NCBI RefSeq assembly: GCF_036226505.1
Contig: NZ_CP108484.1
Coordinates: 4,402,001 to 4,466,000, forward strand
From: Kitasatospora sp. NBC_01246
GTDB lineage: Bacteria; Actinomycetota; Actinomycetes; Streptomycetales; Streptomycetaceae
Length of the DNA: 64,000 nucleotides
Direction: 5' to 3'
Shown: one piece after another, positions 44,665 to 53,824 of the stretch
Layout: every line of letters starts with the position of its first letter
How positions within the stretch are numbered: position 1 is the first letter of the stretch
Position numbers and translations under genes: made by a program
Notes under the pieces: model-generated
What the model was told of the DNA's origin: nothing
Seen by the model: only the letters and a program-made list of their open reading frames with translations
Databases searched by the model: none

Positions 44665-46803
44665 TTAGGGGTTGCCCCCTTTGGTGTTGGAGGGTGACGG
44701 GTTGGCGGGGTCGCCCCCTTTGGTCGGCTCGGGCGGCTTCACCATCAGGGTGACCGACTGCCCCGGGTCCAGCTGGGTCCCGGCGCCCGGCATCGAGTTG
44801 GTGACCGTGCCGTTCGGGTCCTGCGAGCCGAGCAGGGTGTAGCCCAGGCCCTGCTTCTGCAGCTGCGCGATCGCGTCCTTGACCGGGACGTTCTGCAGCG
44901 GCGGGACGGTGGCCTTGTCCGGCGCCTTGAAGATCGTCAGGGTGATCTTCGAGTTGGCCGCGGCCTTGGTGTTCGGCTGGAGCGACTGCGACGCGACGGT
45001 GTTGACCTTGGTCGGGTCGTTGGTCGGCGTCGTCTTCGAGGCGTCGACCTGGAAGCCCGCGCCCTCCAGGGTGGCCTGCGCGGCCTCCTTCTGCTGGCCG
45101 ACCACACCGGGGACGGAGACCTTGGCCTTGCCCTGCGAGACGGTGAGCTTGATCTGCGCGGTCGGGTCGCCGGCCGCGTTGGCCGCCGGGTCCTGGGCGA
45201 TGACCGTCTCCGTCGGAGCGGTGTCGTCGTCCTTGTACTCGGGCTGCGCGATGTTGGTGAAGCCGGCGTCGTTGAGCGCCTTGACCGCCTGGTCCTTGGT
45301 CAGGCCGACCACCTTGGGCACGGTCGCCTTGGCCGGACCGGAGGAGAGCTGCACCGTGATCGTGGCGGCCTCCGCGACCTGGCCGCCGGCCGCCGGGGTC
45401 TGGGTGCAGACCTGGTCCTTCTTGACGTTGGTGTCCGGGCAGGCCACCTTCTCGCCCTCGGTCACCACCAGCTTGGGGCCGCTCTGCGCGGCGAGGGTCT
45501 TGGCCTCGGCCAGCGTCTTGCCCACCAGGCTCGGCGCGACGACCTTGGCGGGCTCCTTCTTGTCGCCGCCCTTGTTGCCGAACATCGCCTGGGCGACGAA
45601 GAAGGTGCCGACCAGGACCAGCACGGCGGCGACCGCCAGCACGATCCAGGAGGTGTTGCTCTTCTTCGGCGGCTGCTCGCCGCGCCGGCCCCCGCCGCGG
45701 CCGTAGCCGTCGTCGTAGCCGTCGTTCCCGCCGCCGCCCGGGGCACCGGCGTAGGTCTGCCCGTAGCCGTCGTCCTGGTAGCCGGGCTGCTGGCCGTAGC
45801 CGGCCTGCGGGAGCATCGTGGTCGGCCCGCCGCCGGGCTGCTGCGGCAGCACGTTGGTCTGGCCGTACGGGTCGTGCTGCTGCGGGTAGCCGTTCTGGTC
45901 GTAGCCGTACCCGGCCGCGCCGCCCATCCCGTAGGCGGCGGCCTGCTGGGCGGCGGCCACCGGGAGGCCGTCGAGGAAGCGCTCGATGTCGTCGCGCATC
46001 TCGTCGGCGCTCTGGTACCGGTAGTCGCGGTCCTTGGCGAGCGCCTTCAGCACGATCGCGTCGATCTCGGGGCGCACTTCGGGATCGAACACGGACGGCG
46101 GCTGCGCCTCCTCCCGGACGTGCTGGTAGGCCACCGCGACCGGCGAGTCGCCGACGAACGGCGGCCGCACGGTCAGCAGCTCGTACAGCAGGCAGCCGGT
46201 GGAGTAGAGGTCCGAGCGGGCGTCGACCTGCTCGCCCTTGGCCTGCTCGGGGGAGAGGTACTGGGCGGTCCCGATGACGGCGGAGGTCTGCGTCATGGTC
46301 ATCCCGGCGTCGCCCATGGCCCGGGCGATGCCGAAGTCCATGACCTTGACGTTGCCCTGCCGCGTCAGCATCACGTTGGCGGGCTTGATGTCGCGGTGCA
46401 CGATGCCGGCCCGGTGCGAGTACTCCAGGGCCTGGAGGATGCCGATGGTCATCTCCAGCGAGCGCTCCGGCAGCAGCCGGCGGCCGGAGTGCAGCAGCTC
46501 CCGCAGCGTGGACCCCTCGACGTACTCCATCACGATGTACGGGATGGAGATGCCGTCGATGTAGTCCTCGCCGGTGTCGTACACGGCGACGATCGCGGGG
46601 TGGTTCAGTGACGCCGCGGACTGCGCCTCACGGCGGAAGCGGGCCTGGAAGGACGGATCACGGGCCATGTCGGCCCGGAGCGTCTTCACAGCGACGGAAC
46701 GGCCGAGCCGGGTGTCATGGGCGAGGTACACCTCGGCCATGCCGCCGCGTCCGAGGACGCCGCCGAGCTCGTACCTGCCGCCTAGGCGACGAGGCTCTTC
46801 CAT
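44665..46803 (-). CDS. pknB: PASTA-domain Ser/Thr protein kinase PknB
   Basis: 712 residues from ATG 46803. Active kinase: glycine loop GVLGRGGMAEVY, VAVKTL lysine, HRDIKPANVML, DFGIARAM, and an activation loop with TMTQTSAVIGTAQYLSPE. A Gly/Gln/Tyr-rich juxtamembrane segment, one helix (WIVLAVAAVLVLVGTFFVAQAMF) and four PASTA repeats follow, sensors of peptidoglycan fragments or lipid II. Likely targets here: FhaA, FhaB, the MurJ-linked pseudokinase, PbpA and CrgA neighbours. PstP, in the same operon, would reverse it. No pknA homologue is present, unlike mycobacteria. Confidence 0.97.
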   Translation of the reverse strand: MEEPRRLGGRYELGGVLGRGGMAEVYLAHDTRLGRSVAVKTLRADMARDPSFQARFRREAQSAASLNHPAIVAVYDTGEDYIDGISIPYIVMEYVEGSTLRELLHSGRRLLPERSLEMTIGILQALEYSHRAGIVHRDIKPANVMLTRQGNVKVMDFGIARAMGDAGMTMTQTSAVIGTAQYLSPEQAKGEQVDARSDLYSTGCLLYELLTVRPPFVGDSPVAVAYQHVREEAQPPSVFDPEVRPEIDAIVLKALAKDRDYRYQSADEMRDDIERFLDGLPVAAAQQAAAYGMGGAAGYGYDQNGYPQQHDPYGQTNVLPQQPGGGPTTMLPQAGYGQQPGYQDDGYGQTYAGAPGGGGNDGYDDGYGRGGGRRGEQPPKKSNTSWIVLAVAAVLVLVGTFFVAQAMFGNKGGDKKEPAKVVAPSLVGKTLAEAKTLAAQSGPKLVVTEGEKVACPDTNVKKDQVCTQTPAAGGQVAEAATITVQLSSGPAKATVPKVVGLTKDQAVKALNDAGFTNIAQPEYKDDDTAPTETVIAQDPAANAAGDPTAQIKLTVSQGKAKVSVPGVVGQQKEAAQATLEGAGFQVDASKTTPTNDPTKVNTVASQSLQPNTKAAANSKITLTIFKAPDKATVPPLQNVPVKDAIAQLQKQGLGYTLLGSQDPNGTVTNSMPGAGTQLDPGQSVTLMVKPPEPTKGGDPANPSPSNTKGGNP

Positions 46804-47064
46804 AGTTCCGACCCTCTCCCTCACCCGCCGGTGAGGTTGTGACGTAGGTGTCCCCGCACGCTCCGAGTGACGCCGGCGCGGGCCCGGGTGGTTCTGCGAT
46901 CAGGACCCTTCGACGCTTCGCGGGCGGCAACGGGCACACCCGCTGCTGCGGATACGCTACCGGTCGCACTGCGCCGGACCGGAGTCGGCCGTGGGCCGAT
47001 ACCAGACCGGTATCCGTTCGGCGGGGCCGATCGTGACATTCGACGCACCCGTGACGGCCGCTCC

Positions 47065-48522
47065 CTACTTGCCGAGGGCGGCCTGCATCACCGCCTTGGC
47101 GATGGGTGCGGCGAGCCGGCCGCCGCTGATCCCGTCACGGTTGTTGGAGCCGTCCTCGACCACCACCGCGACCGCGACGGACTGGCCGTCGGGGGTCTTG
47201 GCGTAGGAGGTGAACCAGGCGAACGGCAGCCCGGCGTTGTCCTCGCCGTGCTGCGCGGTGCCGGTCTTGCCGCCGACCGTCAGGCCCGGGATCTTGGCGT
47301 TCTTGCCGGTGCCGTTGTCGACCACCGAGACCATCAGGTCCTGGAGCTTCTGCGCGGTCTCCGGGCTCATCGCCTGGGAGTACTGCTTCTCGGTGTGCTT
47401 GGAGATGGTGGTCAGCGAGGCCGAGCGCTCCTGGTCGACCAGGTACGGCTGCATCAGCGAGCCGTTGTTGGCGATCGCGGCCGAGACCATGGCCATCTGG
47501 AGCGGGGTGGCCCGGGTGTCGTGCTGGCCGATGGAGTCCAGCGCCACGCCGTCCGGGGTGGAGTTGGTCGGAAAGACGCTCTTCTCGGACCGGACCGGGG
47601 TGTCCACGGTGCTGTTGAAGCCGAACTTCTCGGCCTGCGCCCGCATCTTCTCCTTGCCGAGCTCGGTGCCGATCTTGCCGTAGACGGTGTTGCAGGACCA
47701 GTCCATGGCGACCTTGACCGTGGCGTTCTCGCAGGGCTCGTTGTCGCTCTCGTTCCTCAGCTCGGTCTTGGTGCCCGGCAGGATGTACGGCTTAGGCGTC
47801 TGGGTCTGGTCGTCGACGCTCTGGAACACGCCGTTCTCGAACGCCGCCGCCGCGGTGACCAGCTTGAACGTCGAACCGGGCGGGTACGTCTCGCGCAGGG
47901 CGCGGTTGAGCATCGGCTTGTTCGGGTCCGCGTTGAGGTCCACCCAGGCCTTGGAGTCGCCGGACTCGCTGCCCGCGAAGGCGCCGGGGTCGTAGGACGG
48001 GGTGGAGACCAGCGCCAGGATCGCGCCGGTGCGCGGGTCGAGCGCGACCACCGCGCCCTTCTTGTTGCCGAGGCCGTCGAAGGCGGCCTTCTGGGCCTTG
48101 GAGTTGATCGTCGTGACGACGTCCCCGCCCTTCTTCGGCTCCCCGGTCAGCATGTCCAGGGTGTTCCGGAAGAACAGCCGGTCGTCGCTGCCGGAGAGGA
48201 TGCCGTCCTCCAGCTGCTCCAGCTGGCTGGCGCCGAAGGACTGCGAGGAGTACCCGGTCACCGGCGCGTACATCGCGCCGTCGACCCAGGAGCGCTTGTA
48301 CTTGTAGCGCAGGCCGTTGACGAAGTCGGACTGGGTGACCGGCTTGCCGTCGACGATGATGTTGCCCCGCGGGTGGGCGTACCGGTCGTACACCTGCCGC
48401 TTGTTGTTCTTGTTGGTGGCCCAGGCCTCGGCCTGGACGCCCTGCACCCAGTTGGTGCGCACCATCAGGGCCAGGATCAGGACCAGGCAGAAGATCGAGA
48501 CCCGGCGGATCGGCTTGTTCAC
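47065..48522 (-). CDS. pbpA: penicillin-binding protein PbpA (class B transpeptidase)
   Basis: 485 residues. N-terminal anchor (RRVSIFCLVLILALMVRTNWVQ), a dimerisation module, and a transpeptidase domain with S-x-x-K in PGSTFKLVTAA, S-C-N in DWSCNTVYG and KTG in GGKTGTAQ. Crosslinks peptidoglycan with the RodA partner. GTG start overlaps the rodA stop by four bases. The 261-base gap to pknB may contain a separate pknB promoter, but none was identified. Confidence 0.96.
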   Translation of the reverse strand: MNKPIRRVSIFCLVLILALMVRTNWVQGVQAEAWATNKNNKRQVYDRYAHPRGNIIVDGKPVTQSDFVNGLRYKYKRSWVDGAMYAPVTGYSSQSFGASQLEQLEDGILSGSDDRLFFRNTLDMLTGEPKKGGDVVTTINSKAQKAAFDGLGNKKGAVVALDPRTGAILALVSTPSYDPGAFAGSESGDSKAWVDLNADPNKPMLNRALRETYPPGSTFKLVTAAAAFENGVFQSVDDQTQTPKPYILPGTKTELRNESDNEPCENATVKVAMDWSCNTVYGKIGTELGKEKMRAQAEKFGFNSTVDTPVRSEKSVFPTNSTPDGVALDSIGQHDTRATPLQMAMVSAAIANNGSLMQPYLVDQERSASLTTISKHTEKQYSQAMSPETAQKLQDLMVSVVDNGTGKNAKIPGLTVGGKTGTAQHGEDNAGLPFAWFTSYAKTPDGQSVAVAVVVEDGSNNRDGISGGRLAAPIAKAVMQAALGK

Positions 48523-50003
48523 GAGGCTGCTCCCCCCTGGAGCTCGGTGGCCGGGGCCGGTTCCACCCCGGGGCGGCGGGCGCTGTCGCTGATCTTCAGC
48601 AGGATCGCGATCAGGGCCCAGTTGGCGACCACCGAGGACCCGCCCTGGGCGAGGAACGGCATGGTCATACCGGTCAGCGGGATCAGGCCGGTGACGCCGC
48701 CGGCGACCACGAAGACCTGGAGCGCCATGGCCGAGGAGAGGCCGACGGCGAACAGCTTGCCGAACGGGTCCCGGGCCGCGATGGCGGTGCGCAGGCCGCG
48801 CTGCACCAGCAGGGCGTAGAGCATGAAGATCGCCATGATGCCGGTGAGCCCGAGTTCCTCGCCGAACGAGCCGAGGATGAAGTCGCTCTTGGCGGCGAAG
48901 TCGATCAGCCAGGAGCGGCCCTGGCCGAGGCCCGAGCCGGTCACCCCGCCGGAGCCCAGCGCCATCAGCGACTGGCCGATCTGTTCCGTCGAGCCCTGGG
49001 GCGGTTTGGGCGTGAAGGCGGCCATCGGGTCGAGCCAGGCGTCGATCCGGGTCTTCACGTGGCTGGCGGTGGAGGCGACCGCGACGGCGCCGCCGACGGA
49101 CATCAGCAGGCCGAAGACGATCCAGCTGGTGCGCTCGGTGGCGACGTACAGCATCACCACGAAGAGGCCGAAGTACAGGAAGGACGAGCCCAGGTCGTTC
49201 TCGAAGATCAGGATCAGCAGGCTGAGCAGCCAGATCACGATGATCGGGCCGAGGTCGCGGCCGCGCGGCAGGTAGAGGCCCATGAAGCGGCGGCTGGCCA
49301 GGGCCAGGGCGTCCCGCTTGACCATCAGGTAGCCGGCGAAGAACACGGTCAGGATGATCTTGGCGAACTCACCGGGCTGGATCGAGAAGGCGCCCATCCG
49401 GATCCAGATCTTGGCGCCGAAGTCCTCCTTGCGGGCCGGGAAGAAGGCCGGCGCCGCGAGCAGCACCAGGGCCGCCGCCATCGAGATGTAGGTGTAGCGC
49501 TGGAGGACCCGGTGGTCCTTCAGGAAGATCATCACGAAGATGAAGAACGCCACCCCGAGGCCCGACCACATCAGCTGGTTGGCCGCCGCGGGGTAGTTGT
49601 TGTGCAGCAGCTTCCCGGCCTTGTCGAGCCGCCAGATCATCACCACGCCGAGCCCGTTGAGCAGGGTGGCGATCGGCAGCATCAGCGGGTCCGCGTAGGG
49701 CGCGAAGCGGCGCATCAGCAGGTGCGCGACCAGTGCCAGCGCCCCCATGCCGAGGCCGTAGCCGAGCATGCCGGCCGGTAGCGAGTCGTCCATCGCGAGG
49801 CCCACGTTGGCGTACGCGAGGACCGGCAGCAGCACCGCGAACGCCAGCATGGCCAGCTCGGTGTTGCGTCGGTTGGGCGCGCCCTGCGGGGAGATGGTGG
49901 TGTTGCCCCGGCGCCGGGAGGAGGCGCGGTCGGCCGGTACGCCGCCGGACCGGCGGTCGCCGGAGCGGTTGTCGGCGCCGTTGCTGAGGTCGAAGGTGCT
50001 CAC
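48519..50003 (-). CDS. rodA: SEDS peptidoglycan glycosyltransferase RodA/FtsW
   Basis: 494 residues. Polar N-terminus, then 10-12 helices. SEDS motifs visible: AAANQLMWSGLGVAFF, SIQPGEFAKIILTVFFAGYL, ENDLGSSFLYFGLFVVMLYVA, and GVTGLIPLTGMTMPFLAQGGSS. Polymerises lipid II; paired with PbpA. GTG 50003. Confidence 0.96.
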   Translation of the reverse strand: MSTFDLSNGADNRSGDRRSGGVPADRASSRRRGNTTISPQGAPNRRNTELAMLAFAVLLPVLAYANVGLAMDDSLPAGMLGYGLGMGALALVAHLLMRRFAPYADPLMLPIATLLNGLGVVMIWRLDKAGKLLHNNYPAAANQLMWSGLGVAFFIFVMIFLKDHRVLQRYTYISMAAALVLLAAPAFFPARKEDFGAKIWIRMGAFSIQPGEFAKIILTVFFAGYLMVKRDALALASRRFMGLYLPRGRDLGPIIVIWLLSLLILIFENDLGSSFLYFGLFVVMLYVATERTSWIVFGLLMSVGGAVAVASTASHVKTRIDAWLDPMAAFTPKPPQGSTEQIGQSLMALGSGGVTGSGLGQGRSWLIDFAAKSDFILGSFGEELGLTGIMAIFMLYALLVQRGLRTAIAARDPFGKLFAVGLSSAMALQVFVVAGGVTGLIPLTGMTMPFLAQGGSSVVANWALIAILLKISDSARRPGVEPAPATELQGGAAS

Positions 50004-50067
50004 GTGGTGACCGCTCCCTGACGGCCGGCAGGCCCGCTCGGGGCGGGCCTATGTCGGGTCGCGGCCG

Positions 50068-51720
50068 TCACGGCTTCGGGCAGGAGTCGGCCTTCTGCCG
50101 CTCCTCGTCCGTCAGACCGGGCAGGTCGCCCTGCGACCCGGTGGCCGGGGCGGCGGCGCTCTGGCTCGGGGCGGCCGTGGTCGGGGTGGGGGTCGGGGTG
50201 GCCGAGGCCGTGGGGGTGGCCGGAGCCGCCCGGCCGGGCACGGAGGGCGACGGCGCGGGCGCGGTGGCCGTCCGGAACCCGATGTGCGCCACGGCGGGCG
50301 TGGTGCCCGGCTGACCGGCCGGCGCGGTGCCCGGCAGCGCCGGGTTGGCCGCGGCGGCCGCCCGGGCGTCGGAGACCTTGTGGCAGAACGTCGCCTGCTC
50401 GCCCAGCTTCTTCACCTTGTCGTCGGCGTCGCCGAGGCTGCTGGCCGAGATGGTGTTGGTGACGTGGGTGCGCTGGTCCTGCGGCAGGTACTTGAGCTCG
50501 ATGTCCTTGTACGTGGTGTGCACCGAGGACAGGCTCAGCCCGGCGAGGCTCTGGTTGACGCCCTGGTAGACCGCGACGTGGTCGCCGTCGACGCCGACGT
50601 AGTACTGGTCCTGGGTCCACTGGTAGCCGAAGAAGCCGACGCCGCCCAGCACGCCCAGGGCGACCAGGGCCGCCAGCGAGAGCTTGAGCGCCTTGCCCTT
50701 GCGCTTCGGCAGCGCCTCGTCGTCGAAGTCCTCGGTGCCGTACACCGGGGGCTCGCCGGCCGCGTAGCCCTCGTAGCCCTCGGCCGGGCCGAAGCCGGCC
50801 GGGGCGGCGCCGTAGCCGCCGTCGTAGCCCTCGGCGGGGCCGAAGGCGCCCTGCGGGGAGCGGCCGAGACCGGCCGCCCGGCCGGCCGGGGTGTCCCGGA
50901 TCGACTGGTCGGCGACGGTCGAGGACGGCGGGGTCTCGGCGACCGCGCCGACGACCACCGGGACGTCGTTGAACTGACCGCTCAGGGTGTCCGTGGCACC
51001 GACGTCGAGGACGTCCGCCACGATGCAGGTGATGTTGTCCGGACCGCCGCCGCGCAGGGCGAGCTGGATCAGCTCCTGCACGGTCTGCTCGGGGGAGTAG
51101 AAGCTCCCGAGGGTGTCCTGGAGGGTCTGGTGGCTGACCGGGCCGGAGAGGCCGTCGGAGCAGATCAGGTAGCGGTCGCCGGCCCGGACCTCGCGGATCG
51201 ACAGGTCGGGCTCGACCTGGCCGCGGCCGTCCAGCGCCCGCATCAGCAGCGAGCGCTGCGGGTGGGTCTCGGCCTCCTCCGGCGTGATCCGGCCCTCGTC
51301 GACCAGGCGCTGCACCCAGGTGTGGTCCTGGGTGATCTGCACCAGCGCGCCGTCACGCAGCAGGTAGGCGCGGGAGTCGCCGACGTGCACCAGACCCATC
51401 CGCTGGCCCGTCCAGAGCATCGCGGTGAGGGTGCAGCCCATGCCTTCCAGCTGCGGGTCCTCCTCGACCATCTGCCGGAGGCGGTCGTTGGCGCCCTGGA
51501 CGGCGTCACCGAGCAGGGTCAGCAGGTCGGCGCCGGGCACGTCCTCGTCCAGCCGGACGATCGAGCCGAGCACCTCGGAGGAAGCGACCTCGCCGGCCGC
51601 GGCCCCGCCCATGCCGTCGGCCACGGCGAGCAGCCGCGGCCCGGCGTAGCCGGAGTCCTCGTTCCCCTCCCGGATCAGCCCCTTGTGGGAGCCGGCGGCG
51701 AAGCGCAGCACCAGGGTCAT
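50068..51720 (-). CDS. pstP: PP2C-type Ser/Thr phosphatase PstP
   Basis: 550 residues from ATG 51720. PP2C motifs: GNEDSGYAGPRLLAVADGMGGAAAGE with metal-binding Asp, VGDSRAYLLRDG, CSDGLSGPV, and GGGPDNITCIVADV. A Tyr/Gly-rich linker, one helix (LKLSLAALVALGVLGGVGFFGYQW) and an outer segment (YLPQDQRTHVTNTISASSLGDADDKVKKL) with a Pro/Thr-rich end follow. Dephosphorylates PknB and its substrates; the gene order matches mycobacteria. Confidence 0.96.
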   Translation of the reverse strand: MTLVLRFAAGSHKGLIREGNEDSGYAGPRLLAVADGMGGAAAGEVASSEVLGSIVRLDEDVPGADLLTLLGDAVQGANDRLRQMVEEDPQLEGMGCTLTAMLWTGQRMGLVHVGDSRAYLLRDGALVQITQDHTWVQRLVDEGRITPEEAETHPQRSLLMRALDGRGQVEPDLSIREVRAGDRYLICSDGLSGPVSHQTLQDTLGSFYSPEQTVQELIQLALRGGGPDNITCIVADVLDVGATDTLSGQFNDVPVVVGAVAETPPSSTVADQSIRDTPAGRAAGLGRSPQGAFGPAEGYDGGYGAAPAGFGPAEGYEGYAAGEPPVYGTEDFDDEALPKRKGKALKLSLAALVALGVLGGVGFFGYQWTQDQYYVGVDGDHVAVYQGVNQSLAGLSLSSVHTTYKDIELKYLPQDQRTHVTNTISASSLGDADDKVKKLGEQATFCHKVSDARAAAAANPALPGTAPAGQPGTTPAVAHIGFRTATAPAPSPSVPGRAAPATPTASATPTPTPTTAAPSQSAAAPATGSQGDLPGLTDEERQKADSCPKP

Positions 51721-51773
51721 GCGACCTGAGCCCCCCTCTGGGTCATGGACGGGATGCTGTCCCTCATGCGCTA

Positions 51774-52325
51774 CTACTTCCGCAGTTCGATGACGGTCCT
51801 GCCGATACGGATCGGCATGCCCGGCTGGAGCGGGGTCGGCGCGGTCAGGCGCTGCCGGTCCAGATAGGTGCCGTTGGTGGAGCCTAGATCCTCGACCGTC
51901 CACTGCCCAGTCTGATCCGGATAGATCCTGGCATGCCGGGAGGACGCGTAGTCGTCGTCCAGCACGATGGTGGAGTCGTGCGCGCGGCCCAGCGTGATGG
52001 TCTGGCCCTGCAGCGCCACGGTCGTACCGGCCAGCGAGCCCTGCACCACGACCAGCTGGGTCGGGGCGCCGCGGCGCCGGCCGCCGCCTCCGCCCTGGGT
52101 CTGGGCGGCCGGGGCGGGCTGGCCCTGCGGGGCCCGCCCGGGCGCGGCCGCGGCGGGGGCCGCCGTGGCGGCGGCCGCGGTCGCGGCACCGCCCCGGCGG
52201 GAGGAACGCGGGTTCACCTTCGTGCCGAAGAGGTCACTGCGGATCACCTGGACCGCGACGATGACGAAGAGCCACAGCACGGCGAGGAAACCCAGCCGCA
52301 TGACCGTCAGGGTCAGTTCTGACAT
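51774..52325 (-). CDS. fhaB: FHA-domain protein FhaB
   Basis: 183 residues. Short N-terminal helix (LGFLAVLWLFVIVAVQVI), an Ala/Pro/Gly linker and a C-terminal FHA domain: TLGRAHDSTIVLDDDYASSRHARIYPD and LGSTNGTYLDRQRL. Binds phosphothreonine, probably on PknB, RodA or PbpA; equivalent to mycobacterial FipA-interacting FhaB. Fifty-three bases upstream of pstP in one operon. Confidence 0.95.
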   Translation of the reverse strand: MSELTLTVMRLGFLAVLWLFVIVAVQVIRSDLFGTKVNPRSSRRGGAATAAAATAAPAAAAPGRAPQGQPAPAAQTQGGGGGRRRGAPTQLVVVQGSLAGTTVALQGQTITLGRAHDSTIVLDDDYASSRHARIYPDQTGQWTVEDLGSTNGTYLDRQRLTAPTPLQPGMPIRIGRTVIELRK

Positions 52326-52371
52326 GGCCGGCCCGCCCGTGAGTGAGCGAAGCGAGCGAACAAATCGGACA

Positions 52372-53238
52372 CTACCCTTCGACCTGTCGGTAGACGATGG
52401 TGGTGGAACCCACGACGATTCGCGAGCCGTCGCGGAGCGTAGCGCGCTGGGTGTGCTGTCCGTCCACCACGATGCCGTTGGTGGACCCGAGGTCGAGCAC
52501 CATCGAGGGCGTGCCGGGCCGGATCTCGGCGTGCTTGCGGGAGACCCCGGGGTCGTCGATCCGCACGTCGGCCTCGGTGGAGCGGCCGAGCACGCAGGCG
52601 TTCCCGGTGATCTGGTGGCGGGAGCCGTTGACCTCGATCCAGCGCCGGACGGCGGTGCCGTGGCCGGCGCCGGGGAACGGGCGGACGTTGCCGCCCGCGG
52701 GCGGGCCGGCGGGCATGGCGGGGGGTGCGGCCGGCGGCGGGGGCGCGCTGTAGGGAGCGGCGCCCTGCTGCTGCCACGGTGCGCCGGGGGCCGGGGCGGC
52801 CGGCGGCCGGCCGTAGCCGCCCCCCTGGGTGGGGTGCGCCGGGGCCTGCTGCTGCGGCTGCTCCTCGGCGGCCAGCGTGCGGCTGCGCACCCGGTAGAGC
52901 CCGGTGTCCAGATCGTCGGCCTTCTCCAGGTTCACCTGGAGCGGCCCCATGAAGGAGTACCGCTGGGCCTCGGCGTACTCGCGGACCATCCCGGCCAGCT
53001 CGGTGCCCAGCTGACCGGAGTAGGGGCTGAGCCGCTCGAAGTCGTGCGGGCTGAGCTCGACGATGAAGTCGTTGGGCACGACGGTCCGGTCGCGGTTCCA
53101 GATGCTCGCGTTGTTGTCGCACTCGCGCTGCAGCGCACCGGCGATCTCGACGGGCTGGACCTCGGATTTGAACACCTTGGCGAAGGTGCCGTTGACGAGA
53201 CCCTCAAGTCGCTGCTCGAACTTCTTCAGCACTCCCAT
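52372..53238 (-). CDS. fhaA: FHA-domain protein FhaA (DUF3662-FHA)
   Basis: 288 residues from ATG 53238, after GGAAGGGGG; the frame upstream is not coding. N-terminal DUF3662 domain (1-125: MGVLKKFEQRLEGLVNGTFAKVF ... IAGALQRECDNN), a Pro/Gln-rich linker, and a C-terminal FHA domain (CVLGRSTEADVRIDDPGVSRKHAEI, LGSTNGIVVDGQ). In mycobacteria FhaA binds the phosphorylated MviN pseudokinase and restrains wall synthesis; that partner is encoded about 42 kb away here. First gene of the six-gene leftward operon. Confidence 0.95.
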   Translation of the reverse strand: MGVLKKFEQRLEGLVNGTFAKVFKSEVQPVEIAGALQRECDNNASIWNRDRTVVPNDFIVELSPHDFERLSPYSGQLGTELAGMVREYAEAQRYSFMGPLQVNLEKADDLDTGLYRVRSRTLAAEEQPQQQAPAHPTQGGGYGRPPAAPAPGAPWQQQGAAPYSAPPPPAAPPAMPAGPPAGGNVRPFPGAGHGTAVRRWIEVNGSRHQITGNACVLGRSTEADVRIDDPGVSRKHAEIRPGTPSMVLDLGSTNGIVVDGQHTQRATLRDGSRIVVGSTTIVYRQVEG

Positions 53239-53655
53239 TGGGGCACCCCCTTCCAGGGTTCGTTCGCCTGCCCGCGACCGGATCCCGGGGAGCCGGTCGC
53301 GCCTACTTGCGGTACTTCCGTACTGATCGTATCCACGCCGGGGCCATCCATACGGTTCCCGGACCGCGTGGTGACCGGGGGTGGGCTCGGACACACAGGG
53401 TGACGCATGGCGGCGGCAGCATGCCAGGGCTACCCGTCGAAACGTGCCCTCATCCCTCGCTCGGCTGTTCGTCCGGGCATCCGTTCGGATGCGCTCGGCC
53501 GTCCCGGGAAACGGATTCGGAGGCGGCCCGCAGGTCGTGCTACTGTTTTCCACGTCGGAAGGGGCGCCCGCAAGGGAGCCGGACCGAAGAGCCGCGAAGA
53601 CCACATGGTACCGAGCGGATCGGCTGGTCGGCTGGCAACCACGACAAACACCCAT
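53239..53655. other. fhaA / tRNA-Leu intergenic region
   Basis: 417 bases. It must contain the promoter of the fhaA-pknB operon and that of the tRNA; I found no secure hexamers. A TACTGT (53532-53537) with a TTCGGA 19 bases upstream is a weak tRNA candidate. Open frames here are shadows. Confidence 0.4.
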
Positions 53656-53739
53656 GCGCGGGTGGCGGAATAGGCAGACGCGCTGGATTCAGGTTCCAGT
53701 GCCCGAAAGGGCGTGGGGGTTCAACTCCCCCCTCGCGCA
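53656..53739 (+). tRNA. tRNA-Leu (CAG)
   Basis: 84 bases, class II with a long variable arm (TGCCCGAAAGGGCGT). Acceptor GCGCGGG/CTCGCGC, anticodon loop TTCAGGT, T-arm GGGGGTTCAACTCCCCC. No encoded CCA. Confidence 0.97.
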
Positions 53740-53744
53740 CAGTG

Positions 53745-53776
53745 AAGCCCCGCAGATCTTCGGATCTGCGGGGCTT
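53745..53776. terminator. tRNA-Leu / sensor kinase terminator
   Basis: Perfect 14-base arms (AAGCCCCGCAGATC and complement) around the TTCG tetraloop; lies between convergent genes. Confidence 0.92.
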
Positions 53777-53824
53777 TCTCGTGTTCGGGGCGTGCCCGGG
53801 GCCGCGGAGCCGGCGCGGGCGGGG

